Part shown: piece by piece, positions 27,586-36,536 of the stretch
Layout of the letters: each line of letters opens with the position of its first letter
How positions within the stretch are numbered: position 1 is the stretch's first letter
From: Porticoccaceae bacterium
Lineage (GTDB): Bacteria > Pseudomonadota > Gammaproteobacteria > Pseudomonadales > Porticoccaceae
NCBI GenBank assembly: GCA_018069525.1
Contig: JAGPUQ010000026.1
Coordinates: 62,001-126,000 of the forward strand
Direction: 5' to 3'
DNA length: 64,000 nucleotides
Translations under genes and position numbers: made by a program
The notes under the pieces: model-generated
Seen by the model: only the letters and a program-made list of their open reading frames with translations
Database searches by the model: none
Told to the model about the DNA's origin: nothing

Positions 27586-29298
27586 ATGCGCGCCAGTCGT
27601 TTTTTAATCGCCACACAAAAAGAAACCCCCGCTGAAGCCGAGATCGCCAGCCACCAGCTGATGCTCCGCGCGGGTATGATCCGCAAGTTAGCCTCCGGAC
27701 TCTACAGCTGGTTACCGGTGGGTCTGCGGGTATTACAAAAAGTTGAAGGCATTGTGCGCGAGGAAATGAACGCGGCCGGGGCACAGGAAGTTCTCATGCC
27801 CGTGGTACAACCTGCTGATCTCTGGCAGGAATCCGGACGCTGGGAACAATATGGACCGGAGCTACTGCGTCTGGAAGATCGCCACCAGCGCCAGTTTTGT
27901 CTCGGCCCCACCCACGAGGAAATCATCACCGACCTGATTCGCAATTCGATTCGCAGTTATCGCAACTTGCCCGCCAACTTTTATCAAATCCAGACCAAGT
28001 TCCGCGACGAAATCCGCCCCAGATTTGGCGTGATGCGCTCGCGGGAATTTATTATGAAGGACGCCTATTCCTTCCACACCAGCCAGGACAGCCTGCAGGA
28101 AACCTACGAGGTCATGCACGCCACCTACTCCCGTATTTTTGAGCGACTGGGACTGGAGTTTCGTGCGGTATTGGCTGACGCCGGTAGTATCGGCGGCGAT
28201 CACTCTCACGAGTTCCACGTTCTCGCCGACTCGGGAGAGGACGCTATCGCCTTTTCCAACAGCAGCGACTACGCCGCGAATGTGGAAATGGCCACGGCAC
28301 TTGCGCCCGAACCGGCATCCGCTGGGACCCAGGCACTGAGCGAAATCGCCACACCAGGCAAACACAACATTGAGGAAGTTGCCGAATTTTTAAATATCAG
28401 CCCGCAGCAAACCGTGAAGACACTGATTGTCGAAGGTGAAAACGAGGGAGAACTAGTAGCGCTGGTGTTGCGCGGCGACCACGAACTCAATGATCTCAAA
28501 GCCGAAAAACTCGAGGGCGTCGCCAGTCCCTTAAGCTTCGCCTCAGAAACCGCTATTCAAACTGCGGCCGATTGCAGTATCGGCTCCCTCGGCCCAGTTA
28601 AACTGGCGCTGGCTGTTATTGTTGATCACAGCGCTGCCGCCCTGACGGATTTCGCCTGCGGTGCCAACCGGGACGGTTACCATCTCACCGGGGCGAACTG
28701 GCAGCGGGACTGCCCGCTGGATCGCGTTGCCGACCTTCGCAATGTGGTTCATGGCGATCCCAGCCCCGACGGCAAGGGCACTCTCGAAATCAAACGCGGT
28801 ATCGAAGTCGGCCATATTTTTCAACTGGGCACCAAATACAGTGAGGCCATGGCTGCCCGGGTATTAAATGAACAGGGCAAGGATCAAACGCTGATTATGG
28901 GCTGCTATGGCATCGGGGTAACGCGGGTGGTCGCGGCGGCGATTGAACAAAACCACGATGAGCGCGGCATTATCTGGCCCGACGCCATTGCACCCTTTCA
29001 TATCGCTATTGTGCCGATTAACCCTCATAAGTCGGAACCGGTTCGCAAAACCAGCGAAGACCTCTACGAACAACTCAGCGCCGCCGGGTATGATGTGCTA
29101 TTGATGGACGAGCACAAGGCTCGCCTCGGTGTCATGTTGGCCGATGTGGAATTAATGGGCATCCCCCACACTCTGGTAATAGGGGATCGCGGGCTCGACA
29201 ACAACACCCTGGAATACAAACACCGCGCGAGCGGCACTAAAACGGACATCGATGCGAATAATGTTATCGACTTTCTACGGGAAAAAATTGCTCACTAG
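27586..29298 (+). CDS. proS: Prolyl-tRNA synthetase
   Basis: Bacterial-type class II ProRS of 570 residues: [20 protein letters not shown] start, motif 2 region with [27 protein letters not shown], the YbaK-like editing insertion at about 230-390, motif 3 ([17 protein letters not shown]) and the C-terminal anticodon domain. Charges tRNA-Pro and clears mischarged Ala. Confidence 0.97.
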   Translation: MRASRFLIATQKETPAEAEIASHQLMLRAGMIRKLASGLYSWLPVGLRVLQKVEGIVREEMNAAGAQEVLMPVVQPADLWQESGRWEQYGPELLRLEDRHQRQFCLGPTHEEIITDLIRNSIRSYRNLPANFYQIQTKFRDEIRPRFGVMRSREFIMKDAYSFHTSQDSLQETYEVMHATYSRIFERLGLEFRAVLADAGSIGGDHSHEFHVLADSGEDAIAFSNSSDYAANVEMATALAPEPASAGTQALSEIATPGKHNIEEVAEFLNISPQQTVKTLIVEGENEGELVALVLRGDHELNDLKAEKLEGVASPLSFASETAIQTAADCSIGSLGPVKLALAVIVDHSAAALTDFACGANRDGYHLTGANWQRDCPLDRVADLRNVVHGDPSPDGKGTLEIKRGIEVGHIFQLGTKYSEAMAARVLNEQGKDQTLIMGCYGIGVTRVVAAAIEQNHDERGIIWPDAIAPFHIAIVPINPHKSEPVRKTSEDLYEQLSAAGYDVLLMDEHKARLGVMLADVELMGIPHTLVIGDRGLDNNTLEYKHRASGTKTDIDANNVIDFLREKIAH

Positions 29299-29896
29299 CA
29301 CCCGACGCTGCTCAGTGTTGGTCCTGCGGCGGCTGTGCTGGCTGGCGGCAGGACTGGCCGTCACACTGGCTATGACGAGCCCGCTCCATGCCGAAACCAG
29401 TGACTCGATTGATCCCGATCTAGTCAACGCCTTACGCACGGCAATAGCCGATGCGGATAGTTTTGAGGATCGCTACGATGCCGAGGTTTGGCTACTGTCG
29501 AAATCCAGCCCCCTGGAACGCTATTTTCCAGACCACAGCGAGCGCATGGTGTTTTTACGCAAGGTGCATCGGGAAGCCACTCGTGCCGGCCTCAAACCGG
29601 AGATCGTGCTAGCGGTTATCGATGTGGAAAGCCGCTTTAATCCCTACGCAGTATCGAGGGTCGGCGCGCAGGGTCTAATGCAAGTTATGCCATTTTGGAA
29701 AAACGAAATTGGCCGCCCCGAAGACAATCTAATTGATACCGATACCAACCTGCGCTACGGCTGCACCATTCTGAAACACTATCTCGACAGAGAAAAAGGT
29801 CGTCTTGCCGAAGCACTAGCCCGCTACAACGGCAGTTATGGTAAATACTGGTATTCCGAATTAGTGTTTAACGCCTGGGATCGTCGCTGGCGCTAG
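29252..29896 (+). CDS. Lytic transglycosylase, SLT domain
   Basis: 214 residues. A signal peptide ends near SPLHA, followed by a GH23/SLT domain with the catalytic Glu in [14 protein letters not shown], then [10 protein letters not shown] and [10 protein letters not shown]. It cleaves peptidoglycan in the periplasm with 1,6-anhydro product formation. The frame opens at ATG 29252, overlapping proS by 47 bp; a GTG at 29315 just after the proS stop would give a more ordinary signal peptide ([13 protein letters not shown]). Probably cotranscribed with proS. Confidence 0.88.
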   Translation: MRIMLSTFYGKKLLTSTRRCSVLVLRRLCWLAAGLAVTLAMTSPLHAETSDSIDPDLVNALRTAIADADSFEDRYDAEVWLLSKSSPLERYFPDHSERMVFLRKVHREATRAGLKPEIVLAVIDVESRFNPYAVSRVGAQGLMQVMPFWKNEIGRPEDNLIDTDTNLRYGCTILKHYLDREKGRLAEALARYNGSYGKYWYSELVFNAWDRRWR

Positions 29897-29959
29897 GCCT
29901 GCTATGCCACCGTTGACAAATACCGTTTCGCTTTATTCCTGGCCCGCTACTCTACTTTA

Positions 29960-31072
29960 CTATCCGTTCCGTTTTCGTACATGTAACATCAACTGCTGCT
30001 CACAACTAACCTTCTCGTCGGCGTTAACGTCGGCATCGACTTTCACCTCCGGGTACGCGGCTTTCATCACTCGCAGCATTCGATCAAAGGACATATCCGG
30101 TCGCTGAAAAAAGTGTCGCGGCGGGCCGATGATCACTCCTTCACGGTCATACTCAGCGTGCACTCCCCACATCCCCTGCCTGGCATTAGCAGTAGCACCG
30201 TAGCGTATATCCGATATTTCTACTCGATACGTACCGTCAAACTCTTCCATAGTTTGACTATAAATATCGTCGCTAAACCAGGTAAAAATCTCAGCCTCTC
30301 GGGTTTTTCGAAACTGGTCGAGTAGTGGATCCTGTTGCCGGGGCGCTATATCCCAGGTCACATCGCAGGGTTGCTGCATGGTAATAAAACCGACTCGGAT
30401 TTCAGTATCGGTCATCACCACAATCCGGCGCCTGGGCATCTGGAATAACGTGGGGAAGGCATGCACCTGCCCGGCGTCCGCGCTTATTTCGACACCTTCC
30501 TTCTTCAACTGGGCGCTTACCGTCGCTATCGCCTGTTGATTGAGAAACCAGCCCCAGGCCAAATACTGGCAAGACAACACTAGTGTCAACGACGACACCA
30601 GCCAACCCAGCGAGCGTGCTAGCCCCGCAACGATCAACCCCACTAACAAAATCAAGGTATACACGGGTTCGATAATGGGTACCGCGTGCCAGGCAAAACG
30701 GGCATCCGAAAACGGTGCTAACAACTGGGTACCGTAGGGCGTACATGCATCCAGCAAGGGGTGAGATAACAGCGCCAGGACAAATACCATCATCCACCGT
30801 GCTCGCGGCACCTCTGCGCCTCGCGCCCGCTGCCAACGCCAGTAGCACCAACCTGCTAACACACCCACTACCGGCCCAAAAAACAGCGAGTGGGTGATCC
30901 CTCGATGCAACTGAAGCTGAGAAAATTCATCGGAAAACACACTGAACAACACGTCGATATCGGGAAATGCACCGGCCACGGCTCCCCAGACGGCGGCTCG
31001 CATACCCAACTTACGCCCACAGGTCGCGTGCGCCACCGTCGCACCGAGCAGGGCCTGAGAAAATGGATCCAT
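29960..31072 (-). CDS. YdjM/YbcI-like membrane metal-dependent hydrolase
   Basis: About 370 residues, starting at ATG 31072 (a GTG precedes it in frame). The N-terminal part has the family pattern MDPFSQALLGATVAHA, GAFPDIDVLF and HRGITHSLFFG, with conserved His/Asp residues between TM helices. Roughly five TM segments lie in the first 200 residues and a soluble domain follows. The family (DUF457) is assigned as metal-dependent hydrolase by motif; substrate unknown. Convergent to the transglycosylase and divergent from the next cluster. Confidence 0.8.
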   Translation of the reverse strand: MDPFSQALLGATVAHATCGRKLGMRAAVWGAVAGAFPDIDVLFSVFSDEFSQLQLHRGITHSLFFGPVVGVLAGWCYWRWQRARGAEVPRARWMMVFVLALLSHPLLDACTPYGTQLLAPFSDARFAWHAVPIIEPVYTLILLVGLIVAGLARSLGWLVSSLTLVLSCQYLAWGWFLNQQAIATVSAQLKKEGVEISADAGQVHAFPTLFQMPRRRIVVMTDTEIRVGFITMQQPCDVTWDIAPRQQDPLLDQFRKTREAEIFTWFSDDIYSQTMEEFDGTYRVEISDIRYGATANARQGMWGVHAEYDREGVIIGPPRHFFQRPDMSFDRMLRVMKAAYPEVKVDADVNADEKVSCEQQLMLHVRKRNG

Positions 31073-31253
31073 CACCTGTACCTTGAATGAAAAAATAAAC
31101 TAGGTGATAGTGTACCCGTCCCATTTTTTCGAGGGGAACATTTGTAGGCGTTTCGACTCGAAATTGAGTTGCTTGCTGGGCTACTTACTGGGCTTGAGGG
31201 AAGCAATCCATAGCAAATTTTTCCACGCCAAACACCAAGTCTTAATTCAAATT

Positions 31254-32714
31254 ATGTCACTAGCTCGCAATGACAATGCATCTAACACCGATAAGGTATC
31301 GGTCGGCCTACTCGCGACCCGGCTGTACCATGGGCGACAAAAATTTATCGCAGTCAGCCTGACACTCTCGCTCGCGTTTCTGTGCTCAAACACCTACTCC
31401 GCTGGCCCTACGGACACCGAAACCAGCCCAGACACCAACCCAAACACCAACACAGACACTCAGGTAACCGTCGATAATTCGCTAGCCATAGAAGCACCCA
31501 TCGTGGCCGGAGATAACTCCGTAAGTTCCCAACAACTCTTGCTATCCAGGGAGCTCAAAGCATTTCAAAACGCTATTGATAAGAATGAGGAACACGGGCC
31601 CTATAACCCAGCGCTTGCCGAAACTTACTACGGCCTGGGCTTACAGTTGCAACGCGGCGGTCAACACCAGGCGGCAATCAAACTGTTTAGTCAGACGATG
31701 CACATCGAGCGTATTAATCAAGGCATTTACAGCCTGGCGCAAAGTCCTGCCTTACGCGGCGTCATCAATAGCCGCAAGGCCCTCGGTCAGCTGGAAGAGA
31801 CCACCGAGGATTACTATCGACTGCTATGGCTACACCAAAAAAGTCTCGACCCCACCAACCCGGAAGTCATTCCGGTATTCCTTGAATTGAGCCGCTGGCA
31901 TTTGACTGCCTACGAGTTCGACAACAGCTCAGAAAGCATTGGCCATCTCACCACCGCCAACCAGTTAATTGTCAAAGCGCTCAAGCTGGCACAACAAAGC
32001 GATATTCAGCAAGCGGTAGCAAACCAGACCCTGCACACTTTGTTGCGTACCGCCGCCCTGTGTAATTATTTTCTCTCTCGACATCAGGGCGATGAATGGT
32101 CTTCCGCCCTCGATTCCCGTTTTGGTTTTGCCTCCCAGGGAACTCAAGATGTCTTACCCATGCGCACCGCGGTACTATCCGCAGCCAGTTATAACCGCGG
32201 TCGCAGTGCCCACCAAACCATTGTGGCCATGGTGCAGAATGACAAAAATAGCAGTATTGAACAGCGTGTCCGGTCCTATACCGAACTAGGTGACTGGTAT
32301 TTATTGTTTAGCAAGCGGAATAGTGCCTACGCGGCTTATCGCCAGGCCATCGCCTTAATCCCGCAAGCACCGCAGGCGGCGGCGCTCACCGAACAGCTGT
32401 TTAACCGACCCATCATGTTACCCGCCGTGCGCAATGAAGCGCCGGGGTCGGAATTAAACTCCAGAATAAAACATCCCATGGCGCGTATAAAAGTTGATAT
32501 TGCCGCCAACGGCTGGGCCAGCAATGCTGAAATACTCGATGCAGGCCATCCCCAGAAGAATCCCAAAGCGAATCCCGACACTCGCCTCGAAAACAAGCGC
32601 ATGCGCCGACGGGTGACCACGACCCTGCGCGCAGCCCGATTTCGACCTCGCTTTGTCAATGGCGAGCCGGTGGCATCGCGGGGGGAAATTATTGATTTCC
32701 CTTTAATCCATTAA
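31254..32714 (+). CDS. Secreted TPR protein with TonB-like C-terminal domain
   Basis: 486 residues from ATG 31254. The frame is open to GTG 31104, but the upstream 50 codons come from a repeat-like spacer and precede no signal peptide. A signal peptide ends at SNTYSA. TPR-like helices follow (YGLGLQLQRGGQHQAAIKLFSQ; YRQAIALIPQAP). The last 85 residues resemble the TonB C-terminal fold: ARIKVDIAANGWASNAEILDA, then RRRVTTTLRAARFRPRFVNGEPV. It would sit in the periplasm. It may belong with the envelope cluster that follows. Confidence 0.75.
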   Translation: MSLARNDNASNTDKVSVGLLATRLYHGRQKFIAVSLTLSLAFLCSNTYSAGPTDTETSPDTNPNTNTDTQVTVDNSLAIEAPIVAGDNSVSSQQLLLSRELKAFQNAIDKNEEHGPYNPALAETYYGLGLQLQRGGQHQAAIKLFSQTMHIERINQGIYSLAQSPALRGVINSRKALGQLEETTEDYYRLLWLHQKSLDPTNPEVIPVFLELSRWHLTAYEFDNSSESIGHLTTANQLIVKALKLAQQSDIQQAVANQTLHTLLRTAALCNYFLSRHQGDEWSSALDSRFGFASQGTQDVLPMRTAVLSAASYNRGRSAHQTIVAMVQNDKNSSIEQRVRSYTELGDWYLLFSKRNSAYAAYRQAIALIPQAPQAAALTEQLFNRPIMLPAVRNEAPGSELNSRIKHPMARIKVDIAANGWASNAEILDAGHPQKNPKANPDTRLENKRMRRRVTTTLRAARFRPRFVNGEPVASRGEIIDFPLIH

Positions 32715-32770
32715 TGCTTAAGCCCCGATCAAATCTGCAATACTGCTATGGTGGTGCCCATATAATGGCT

Positions 32771-32849
32771 CTCATTTAGCCGTACTCATTTAGCGGTACC
32801 ATGAAATCTAACAACGCCATGAAACTAACCACACCATGAAACCTAACCC
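32771..32849. repeat. Tandem repeats that include successive ATG codons
   Basis: Two copies of CTCATTTAGC(C/G)GTA (32771-32798) are followed by three copies of a 17-18-bp unit CCATGAAA(T)CTAAC. The three ATGs (32801, 32819, 32836) are in different frames; only 32836 opens the lipoprotein gene. Confidence 0.7.
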
Positions 32850-33639
32850 GCGTATAAAACCGAAGATTATGCTCTATCTGACCCTGTGCATCGCTGCCAG
32901 CACGCCGTGGCTGTCGGGCTGTCAGAGTGCATCGCAATCTTCAGCGTCGGAGTCGGAGCAACAAGCACAGAGTTCCAGTCAGTCACCTGGCAAGCCACCA
33001 AACACCAGCGCGAGCCCTTTGCCCGACTCACAATCTTCGCCTCCGTCCTCTAGCGGCTCTTCCTCTGCTAGCCGAGCATCCTCCGGGAGCGAGCCGGTAG
33101 AGACCCAGGATCAAAGCGAAGCCGTGACTGGCGGAACCTCCGCGAACGCGCAAGACGATGAATTAAACGGCGACGAAATCGGCGCGCTCGACCAGCAACT
33201 CGACGAATCCTTTGCTGAATTTGACGGTATGATTCTCGAGCAACAAGCCTCGGCCACCACACTGGGCGTACCCTTTGATGAGCAATCGGGCGATTCAGGA
33301 ACCGATGGGGCAGCAGATGACGAAGCGCTATTCGAGGAAGGCGACCTCTACGAAGGCTTGCCCGGCTATGGTGAAAACCCTGATGATGAGGATGCCGCAA
33401 ATGGGGATGGTGGAAACTCGACAACTGAAAACGCCAGTACTGAGAAAAATAGTGCAACGCAAACCGCCTCCTCAGGCGGGGGCGCTGGCTCGGGTTCTGG
33501 TGCAGTACCCGCCGATATTTCTAACGGCAGTGATGATGACATTGTGGCCCGACAAATTCGTGAAGCGGCGATGAAAGAAAAAGATCCGGTGCTACGGGAG
33601 AAACTCTGGGATGAATATCGCAAATACAAAAAACAGTAG
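32836..33639 (+). CDS. Low-complexity lipoprotein, unknown function
   Basis: 267 residues. Signal peptide with lipobox LSGC (lipidated Cys about residue 29), then long Ser/Gln/Pro-rich and Asp/Glu/Gly-rich disordered stretches, and a short charged C-terminal helix (EKDPVLREKLWDEYRKYKKQ) with IVARQIREAAMKE before it. I do not recognise the family. The pattern suggests a lipid anchor, a flexible acidic tether and a terminal binding helix. First lipoprotein of the envelope cluster; start set by the third ATG of a repeat array. Confidence 0.75.
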   Translation: MKPNPRIKPKIMLYLTLCIAASTPWLSGCQSASQSSASESEQQAQSSSQSPGKPPNTSASPLPDSQSSPPSSSGSSSASRASSGSEPVETQDQSEAVTGGTSANAQDDELNGDEIGALDQQLDESFAEFDGMILEQQASATTLGVPFDEQSGDSGTDGAADDEALFEEGDLYEGLPGYGENPDDEDAANGDGGNSTTENASTEKNSATQTASSGGGAGSGSGAVPADISNGSDDDIVARQIREAAMKEKDPVLREKLWDEYRKYKKQ

Positions 33640-33708
33640 TAGCTTAAAGCAACTCGTTGTTATCCAATTCTTCTGCTTAACTAAGGTAACAATCGATTCG
33701 ATCAGCCT

Positions 33709-34899
33709 ATGACTTATATCAATATGACTCACCTTAATATTCCCCGTATTTTTATTCTGCTAATCGCCGTATTTGTACTCAACGGCTGCACTAATAGTAC
33801 GACCATCAAATCGACCCGCCACGTTCCGCTACAGCAACAGACCACGGCCATTCCCGAAAACCAGTTGCTCGATGTAGGCGTCGTCACTTTTGATCCCGGT
33901 CTGGATGAAAGCGATGACGACGATGCGGTGTTGCCAGAGGTTCGCAACGCGGAAAGCTATTACCTGGCCAATCAGTTGCGCAGCGCCATACAGGACAGCG
34001 CCGCCTGGGGGGCGGTGCGAGTGTTACCCTCCACCAAACCGGTCACCGATGTTTACGTGCAGGGCACTATTCTGGAATCCACCGGAGAAAGTTTAAAACT
34101 TGCCATTGCCGTGTCCGATACTTCCGGGCAACCCTGGTACAAAAAAACCTATGCTGCAAAAGCCAGCGAATACGCCTATCAGCGCCGTAAAACTTTACAA
34201 CGGGATCCTTTTTCCGGACTGTTTAATCAAATTGCTAACGACTTACTCAGCTACCGAGAAAAACTCGATGGCGATACCGCCGTCAAACTCCGCACTATTT
34301 CCGAGCTACGATTTGCCCGTGACTTTTCCCCGGAATCCTTTGACCAACACATCGTCGAAAATCGTAAGGGACGATTGGAAATTTCTCGCTTGCCCGCCCG
34401 TAACGATCCTATTTTGGCGCGCATCCAGAAAATTCAGATGCGAGATGATCTCTACGTAGACACCATGCAGGAATACTACGACAACTTTTCTCTGCGTATG
34501 GAAGAACCCTATCAGGTCTGGCGTACTGAAAGTTACAACGAGGTGATTGCGGCTCGAGAGCTCAAACGCCAGGGCACAGGTAGAATTCTGGGTGGCATCG
34601 CCGCGGTGGTGGTCGGCATTGTAGCGGCAGGCAGTAGCGATGGCAGTGCAAGAGCGGCAGCTGCGGTGGCTATCGGCTCCGGTGGCTTACTGGTACAAAG
34701 CGGTATTGGTAAACGCGCAGAAGCGCAAATGCACGTTGAAGCCCTGGCCGAACTGGGTCAGTCGCTGGAAGCCGAACTGGAACCTCAGGTCATCGATCTG
34801 GAAGATCGCACTATCACCCTCACCGGCAATGTAGAAAGTCAGTATCAGCAATGGCGAGACGTCTTACAAAAAATCTACCGAGCGGAGAGCGGGGGTTAA
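33709..34899 (+). CDS. Lipoprotein with glycine-rich hydrophobic segment, unknown
   Basis: 396 residues with lipobox LNGC (about residue 27). The first domain (LLDVGVVTFDPG, NAESYYLANQLRSAIQ, GAVRVLP, DVYVQGTILES) resembles envelope lipoproteins that compute a combined amplitude-like fold, as in CsgG/LpoB-type proteins. The middle is helical and charged. Near 283-330 a Gly/Ala-rich hydrophobic hairpin (GGIAAVVVGIVAAGSSDG) could insert into a membrane or oligomerise. Function unknown; part of the plus-strand envelope cluster. Confidence 0.75.
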   Translation: MTYINMTHLNIPRIFILLIAVFVLNGCTNSTTIKSTRHVPLQQQTTAIPENQLLDVGVVTFDPGLDESDDDDAVLPEVRNAESYYLANQLRSAIQDSAAWGAVRVLPSTKPVTDVYVQGTILESTGESLKLAIAVSDTSGQPWYKKTYAAKASEYAYQRRKTLQRDPFSGLFNQIANDLLSYREKLDGDTAVKLRTISELRFARDFSPESFDQHIVENRKGRLEISRLPARNDPILARIQKIQMRDDLYVDTMQEYYDNFSLRMEEPYQVWRTESYNEVIAARELKRQGTGRILGGIAAVVVGIVAAGSSDGSARAAAAVAIGSGGLLVQSGIGKRAEAQMHVEALAELGQSLEAELEPQVIDLEDRTITLTGNVESQYQQWRDVLQKIYRAESGG

Positions 34900-34968
34900 T
34901 CCATAATAAACCGACAGTCGAAAACCAAACTTAAAAAAACTCCTAAGCCACACAGTTGCGCACTATAA

Positions 34969-36519
34969 ATGACTAAAGCAACAACAAATTCTGCCGACAA
35001 GGCCAGGCAAGAGCGGGTAACACCACCCCATTCAATAGAGGCGGCGGAGATAGCACTTACCTCTCAAACGTCGGCCTTGCCAGGCTCAAGTTCACAGAAA
35101 ATCCCGGCATCATCAAAACCTCACACTGGGGTGTGGGTGGCTTTGGCTATCTGCTTGCTGCTAGTGCTCGCGGTAATTTTTGTATTACCAAATTTTATTG
35201 CCAACAAAAATCAAACTATAGCGCCACTTCCCGAACAGGCGCTTACTCCAGCGCCTCCAGTCCAGGCGAATACCGATCAACAAGACCTGATAGCTCGCAG
35301 ACAGGCACAGGATGTGCTTGCTCGCGTAAAAGAACAACAACAATTACTCGAAAATAAAACGGTCCGTGCTTGGGCCGCAAGCGAATATGACGCCGCACTG
35401 GCTGGGCTACCACAGGGCGACCTGGATTATCGCCAAGGGCTCTATGCTGCAGCCTTAGTAGTCTATAGCTCTGTGGCAACCGATTTGAAGGCCTTAGTTG
35501 CACAAATCGAACCACGCCTTAAACAAATATTAAGTGATGCGAAAACTGCTCTGGAACTGGGAAATGCGGAACGGGCGCTGGAATTATTTCAGTTGGCACT
35601 GACTATCGAAGCGGACAATATTGTGGCCAAGAAAGGTCTTGCCCGTGCGAAAGTACTCCCCGAAGTCATGACCCACGTTGCCGAAGGAGAGCAACAGTTG
35701 CAAGCGGGTGCTGCGGAAGCTGCATTAACGGCGTTTAACAAGGCCCTGGCATTGGATGGCGAACATCCCCTACCCCACTCCGGCCAGGAACGTGCGCAGC
35801 AACACATCGACAATGCCCGCTATCAAAGTGCCATGAGCGAGGGTTTTAAGCAATTAAATGCCGGGCGTTATCAAGGCGCAATTACCGCGTTCAAACAGGC
35901 CCTGGCCGTTGCCCCCCAATCAGCTGATGCCCGCTCTGGACTGGCTCAGGCACAAGCCAGACAAACCCACACGGGAATTGAACGCCTACTCGCTCAAGCA
36001 CAAGCTAGTGAAGCACAGGAAAACTGGCTGGACGCCGTAAACAGTTACCGCTTAGCCCTCGGACGCGACAGCACGGTGAGCGAATCCCGAGTCGGCGAAA
36101 TTCGCGCCCGCACTCGCGCCGAGCTGGATCAAAACCTCGACACGATATTGGCCGACCCGCTACGCCTGGCGTCGAATTCAATTTATCGCCAGGCCGAGCA
36201 ATTATTGAGCGACGCCCGCGGCATCGGCAATCCCGGCCCCAAGTTGATCAGGCAAATCGATAATCTCCAGCAAACGCTCAGCGCGGCCCGCATACCAGTG
36301 GCGCTAACTCTGCAATCCGACAACGCTACTCAGGTCACCCTGCTTAAGGTTGGCGAATTCGGTACATTTCAAAACAAGGTCATCAAGCTAGTACCGGGGC
36401 GCTACGTGGCAACGGGTTACCGACAAGGTTACCGCGATGTACGGATAGCATTTAAGGTGACCAGCGCAACTGAAGTGGATTCGCTAGTCGTACAAGTACA
36501 GTGCGACGAAACCATTTAA
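34969..36519 (+). CDS. Inner-membrane-anchored TPR protein
   Basis: 516 residues: about 50 cytoplasmic residues, one TM at about 54-77 (VWVALAICLLLVLAVIFVLP), then periplasmic tandem TPRs (ALELGNAERALELFQLALTIEADN, LNAGRYQGAITAFKQALAVAP) and a small beta-rich C-terminal domain that includes KLVPGRYVATGYRQGYRDVR, reminiscent of a PEGA unit. Followed after 17 bp by the PEGA/FGE-like gene, so the two probably act together as periplasmic scaffold. Confidence 0.82.
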   Translation: MTKATTNSADKARQERVTPPHSIEAAEIALTSQTSALPGSSSQKIPASSKPHTGVWVALAICLLLVLAVIFVLPNFIANKNQTIAPLPEQALTPAPPVQANTDQQDLIARRQAQDVLARVKEQQQLLENKTVRAWAASEYDAALAGLPQGDLDYRQGLYAAALVVYSSVATDLKALVAQIEPRLKQILSDAKTALELGNAERALELFQLALTIEADNIVAKKGLARAKVLPEVMTHVAEGEQQLQAGAAEAALTAFNKALALDGEHPLPHSGQERAQQHIDNARYQSAMSEGFKQLNAGRYQGAITAFKQALAVAPQSADARSGLAQAQARQTHTGIERLLAQAQASEAQENWLDAVNSYRLALGRDSTVSESRVGEIRARTRAELDQNLDTILADPLRLASNSIYRQAEQLLSDARGIGNPGPKLIRQIDNLQQTLSAARIPVALTLQSDNATQVTLLKVGEFGTFQNKVIKLVPGRYVATGYRQGYRDVRIAFKVTSATEVDSLVVQVQCDETI

Positions 36520-36536
36520 GCCTGTTACAGTAATTT

